5,893 bases of DNA from NCBI GenBank assembly GCA_025056955.1, contig JANWYL010000188.1:1-5893 (forward strand), written 5' to 3'. The notes under the pieces were generated by a model, which did not search any database, was not told where the DNA came from, and worked only from the letters and a program-made list of their open reading frames with translations. The translations under genes and the position numbers were made by a program. This document shows positions 4,984 to 5,893 of the stretch, piece after piece. Positions within the stretch are counted from its first letter, which is position 1. The number at the start of each line of letters is the position of its first letter. Origin of the DNA: Sandaracinaceae bacterium (lineage in GTDB: Bacteria > Myxococcota_A > Polyangia > Polyangiales > Sandaracinaceae).

Positions 4984-5874
4984 GAGGCGATCAATCTGCT
5001 CAACAAATGCTTGGGCCAAGCGAAAACCGCTTCGTTGGAGGAGGTAATTCCGTGCCGCCACCTCAATCAAAACCCCCATGTCACGACCTGCCCTTACGGG
5101 CAAAATCACAGTTGGTACCTTCTTCCCGAGGATATCGGTGTGGTGTTCATCGATCCCCAACCGATCGATCTCGTCAGATGCCTCAAATGAGCGCAGATGA
5201 ATCACAAGCTCAATCGGCATTTCGTCCCGCACGGCTGTTGCGCCAAAAAGCTCACGAATGTTGAGGATGCCAAGGCCACGCACTTCCAGGTGATGGCGCA
5301 AGGGGGGTGGCGCGCGTCCCATGAGGCGCCCATCTGATCGCAAAATCACCTCCACTTGGTCATCGGCAACCAAGCGATGCCCTCGCTCAACCAGAAAAAG
5401 CGCACATTCGCTTTTGCCAATTCCACTCTTTCCAACAAGAAGCACCCCAACCCCATGCACTTCAACCATCACGCCGTGCTGTAAAATTCGAGGTGCGAGA
5501 AGCTCATCGAGCAGGGCGTGGATCACGGCAATCGTTTGACTCGATCGCGTCTGGGCAACCACGAGGGGGCAAAGGTAACGCTCGGCTTCTTGGATCCATT
5601 CTTGGGGCACTTCCGCCCCGCGCGTGACCACGCTGAGCGAGGGGAGCAGCCCAAAATATTCCCCCGCGCGCTGGCTGCGCAGGGCCTTGGGCAAGCTTTC
5701 AAAAAAGCTGAGCTCGGTTTCACCAAACACCTGAATCCTCGTTGGCACCAGGCCGTGGCGATGACCGGCGAAAATCAAGCCAGACTTTTGGATCCTGGGG
5801 TGCCCAATCACTCGGTCTTGCCCCTCCTTCCCTGCGACCCACCTCACAGGCACCCATGCCTCCATCGCCTTCAC
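4969..5874 (-). CDS. hprK: HPr kinase/phosphorylase (start near or beyond window edge)
   Basis: About 301 residues match HPrK/P (B. subtilis 310). N-terminal domain: RIQVFGETELSFFESLP (46-62), followed by VVTRGAEVPQEW. Kinase domain: HGVMVEVHGVGVLLVGKSGIGKSE with the P-loop GKSGIGKS (148-155), GHRLVADDQVEV (165-176, Asp171 and Asp172), the family signature LEVRGLGILNIRELFGA (196-212), DRLG (237-240) and PVRAGRDMGVLIEVAA (259-274), where PVRPGRN is usual. The enzyme phosphorylates HPr at serine using ATP or PPi and reverses the reaction, acting as a metabolic switch; the ptsH in this window is the obvious substrate. GTG 5874 has AGGGG five bases upstream and is taken as the start. The frame stays open to the window edge, and by alignment to B. 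subtilis roughly five more residues are expected, so the true start may be outside. The stop TAG shares CTAG with ptsI. Confidence 0.94.
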   Translation of the reverse strand: MKAMEAWVPVRWVAGKEGQDRVIGHPRIQKSGLIFAGHRHGLVPTRIQVFGETELSFFESLPKALRSQRAGEYFGLLPSLSVVTRGAEVPQEWIQEAERYLCPLVVAQTRSSQTIAVIHALLDELLAPRILQHGVMVEVHGVGVLLVGKSGIGKSECALFLVERGHRLVADDQVEVILRSDGRLMGRAPPPLRHHLEVRGLGILNIRELFGATAVRDEMPIELVIHLRSFEASDEIDRLGIDEHHTDILGKKVPTVILPVRAGRDMGVLIEVAARNYLLQRSGFRLAQAFVEQIDRLKGLR

Positions 5875-5893
5875 CAGAGCCCCTGCAGTGGTC

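Overview
This window is a gene-packed stretch of a bacterial chromosome. It most resembles the delta-proteobacterial / Myxococcota branch. That placement is an inference: HPr kinase/phosphorylase, RapZ, HPr and Enzyme I cluster together with no sugar permease, HPr carries the GMHARAAA variant of its active site, and a TIGR02757 (DUF2400) protein lies beside a PlsB-like acyltransferase tail. Most of the window looks mid-to-upper 50s % G+C in the lines I counted. The first 480 bases are only about 42% (201 of 480 counted). No tRNA, rRNA, CRISPR array, insertion sequence or phage gene was seen.

Layout. 1-496 (+): C-terminal part of a probable PlsB-type glycerol-3-phosphate acyltransferase, cut by the window edge. 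493-1419 (-): TIGR02757/DUF2400 protein, convergent with the first gene and sharing a 4-base stop-codon overlap. A gap of only 23 bases separates it from a divergent co-directional run on the + strand: 1443-1988, a thioredoxin-fold lipoprotein without CxxC; 2003-2908, rapZ; 2895-3179, ptsH (HPr); 3179-4972, ptsI (Enzyme I). 4969-5874 (-): hprK, HPr kinase/phosphorylase, convergent with ptsI and again sharing a 4-base stop overlap; its frame stays open to the window end. Non-coding DNA inside the window totals only about 37 bases (1420-1442 and 1989-2002), so control signals must lie largely inside genes.

How the genes work together. Enzyme I takes phosphate from PEP and passes it to HPr on a histidine. 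HprK can phosphorylate or dephosphorylate HPr on a serine. RapZ is an NTP-binding regulator that in E. coli controls GlmS through the GlmZ small RNA. No EIIA, EIIB or EIIC gene is visible, so this looks like a regulatory phosphorelay rather than a sugar-uptake PTS. The most unusual points are a rewritten Enzyme I active-site motif (GTSVGH in place of GGxTSH, histidine kept), a redox-dead thioredoxin-like lipoprotein leading the operon, glycosylase-like residues in the DUF2400 protein, and paired four-base stop overlaps at both convergent junctions.
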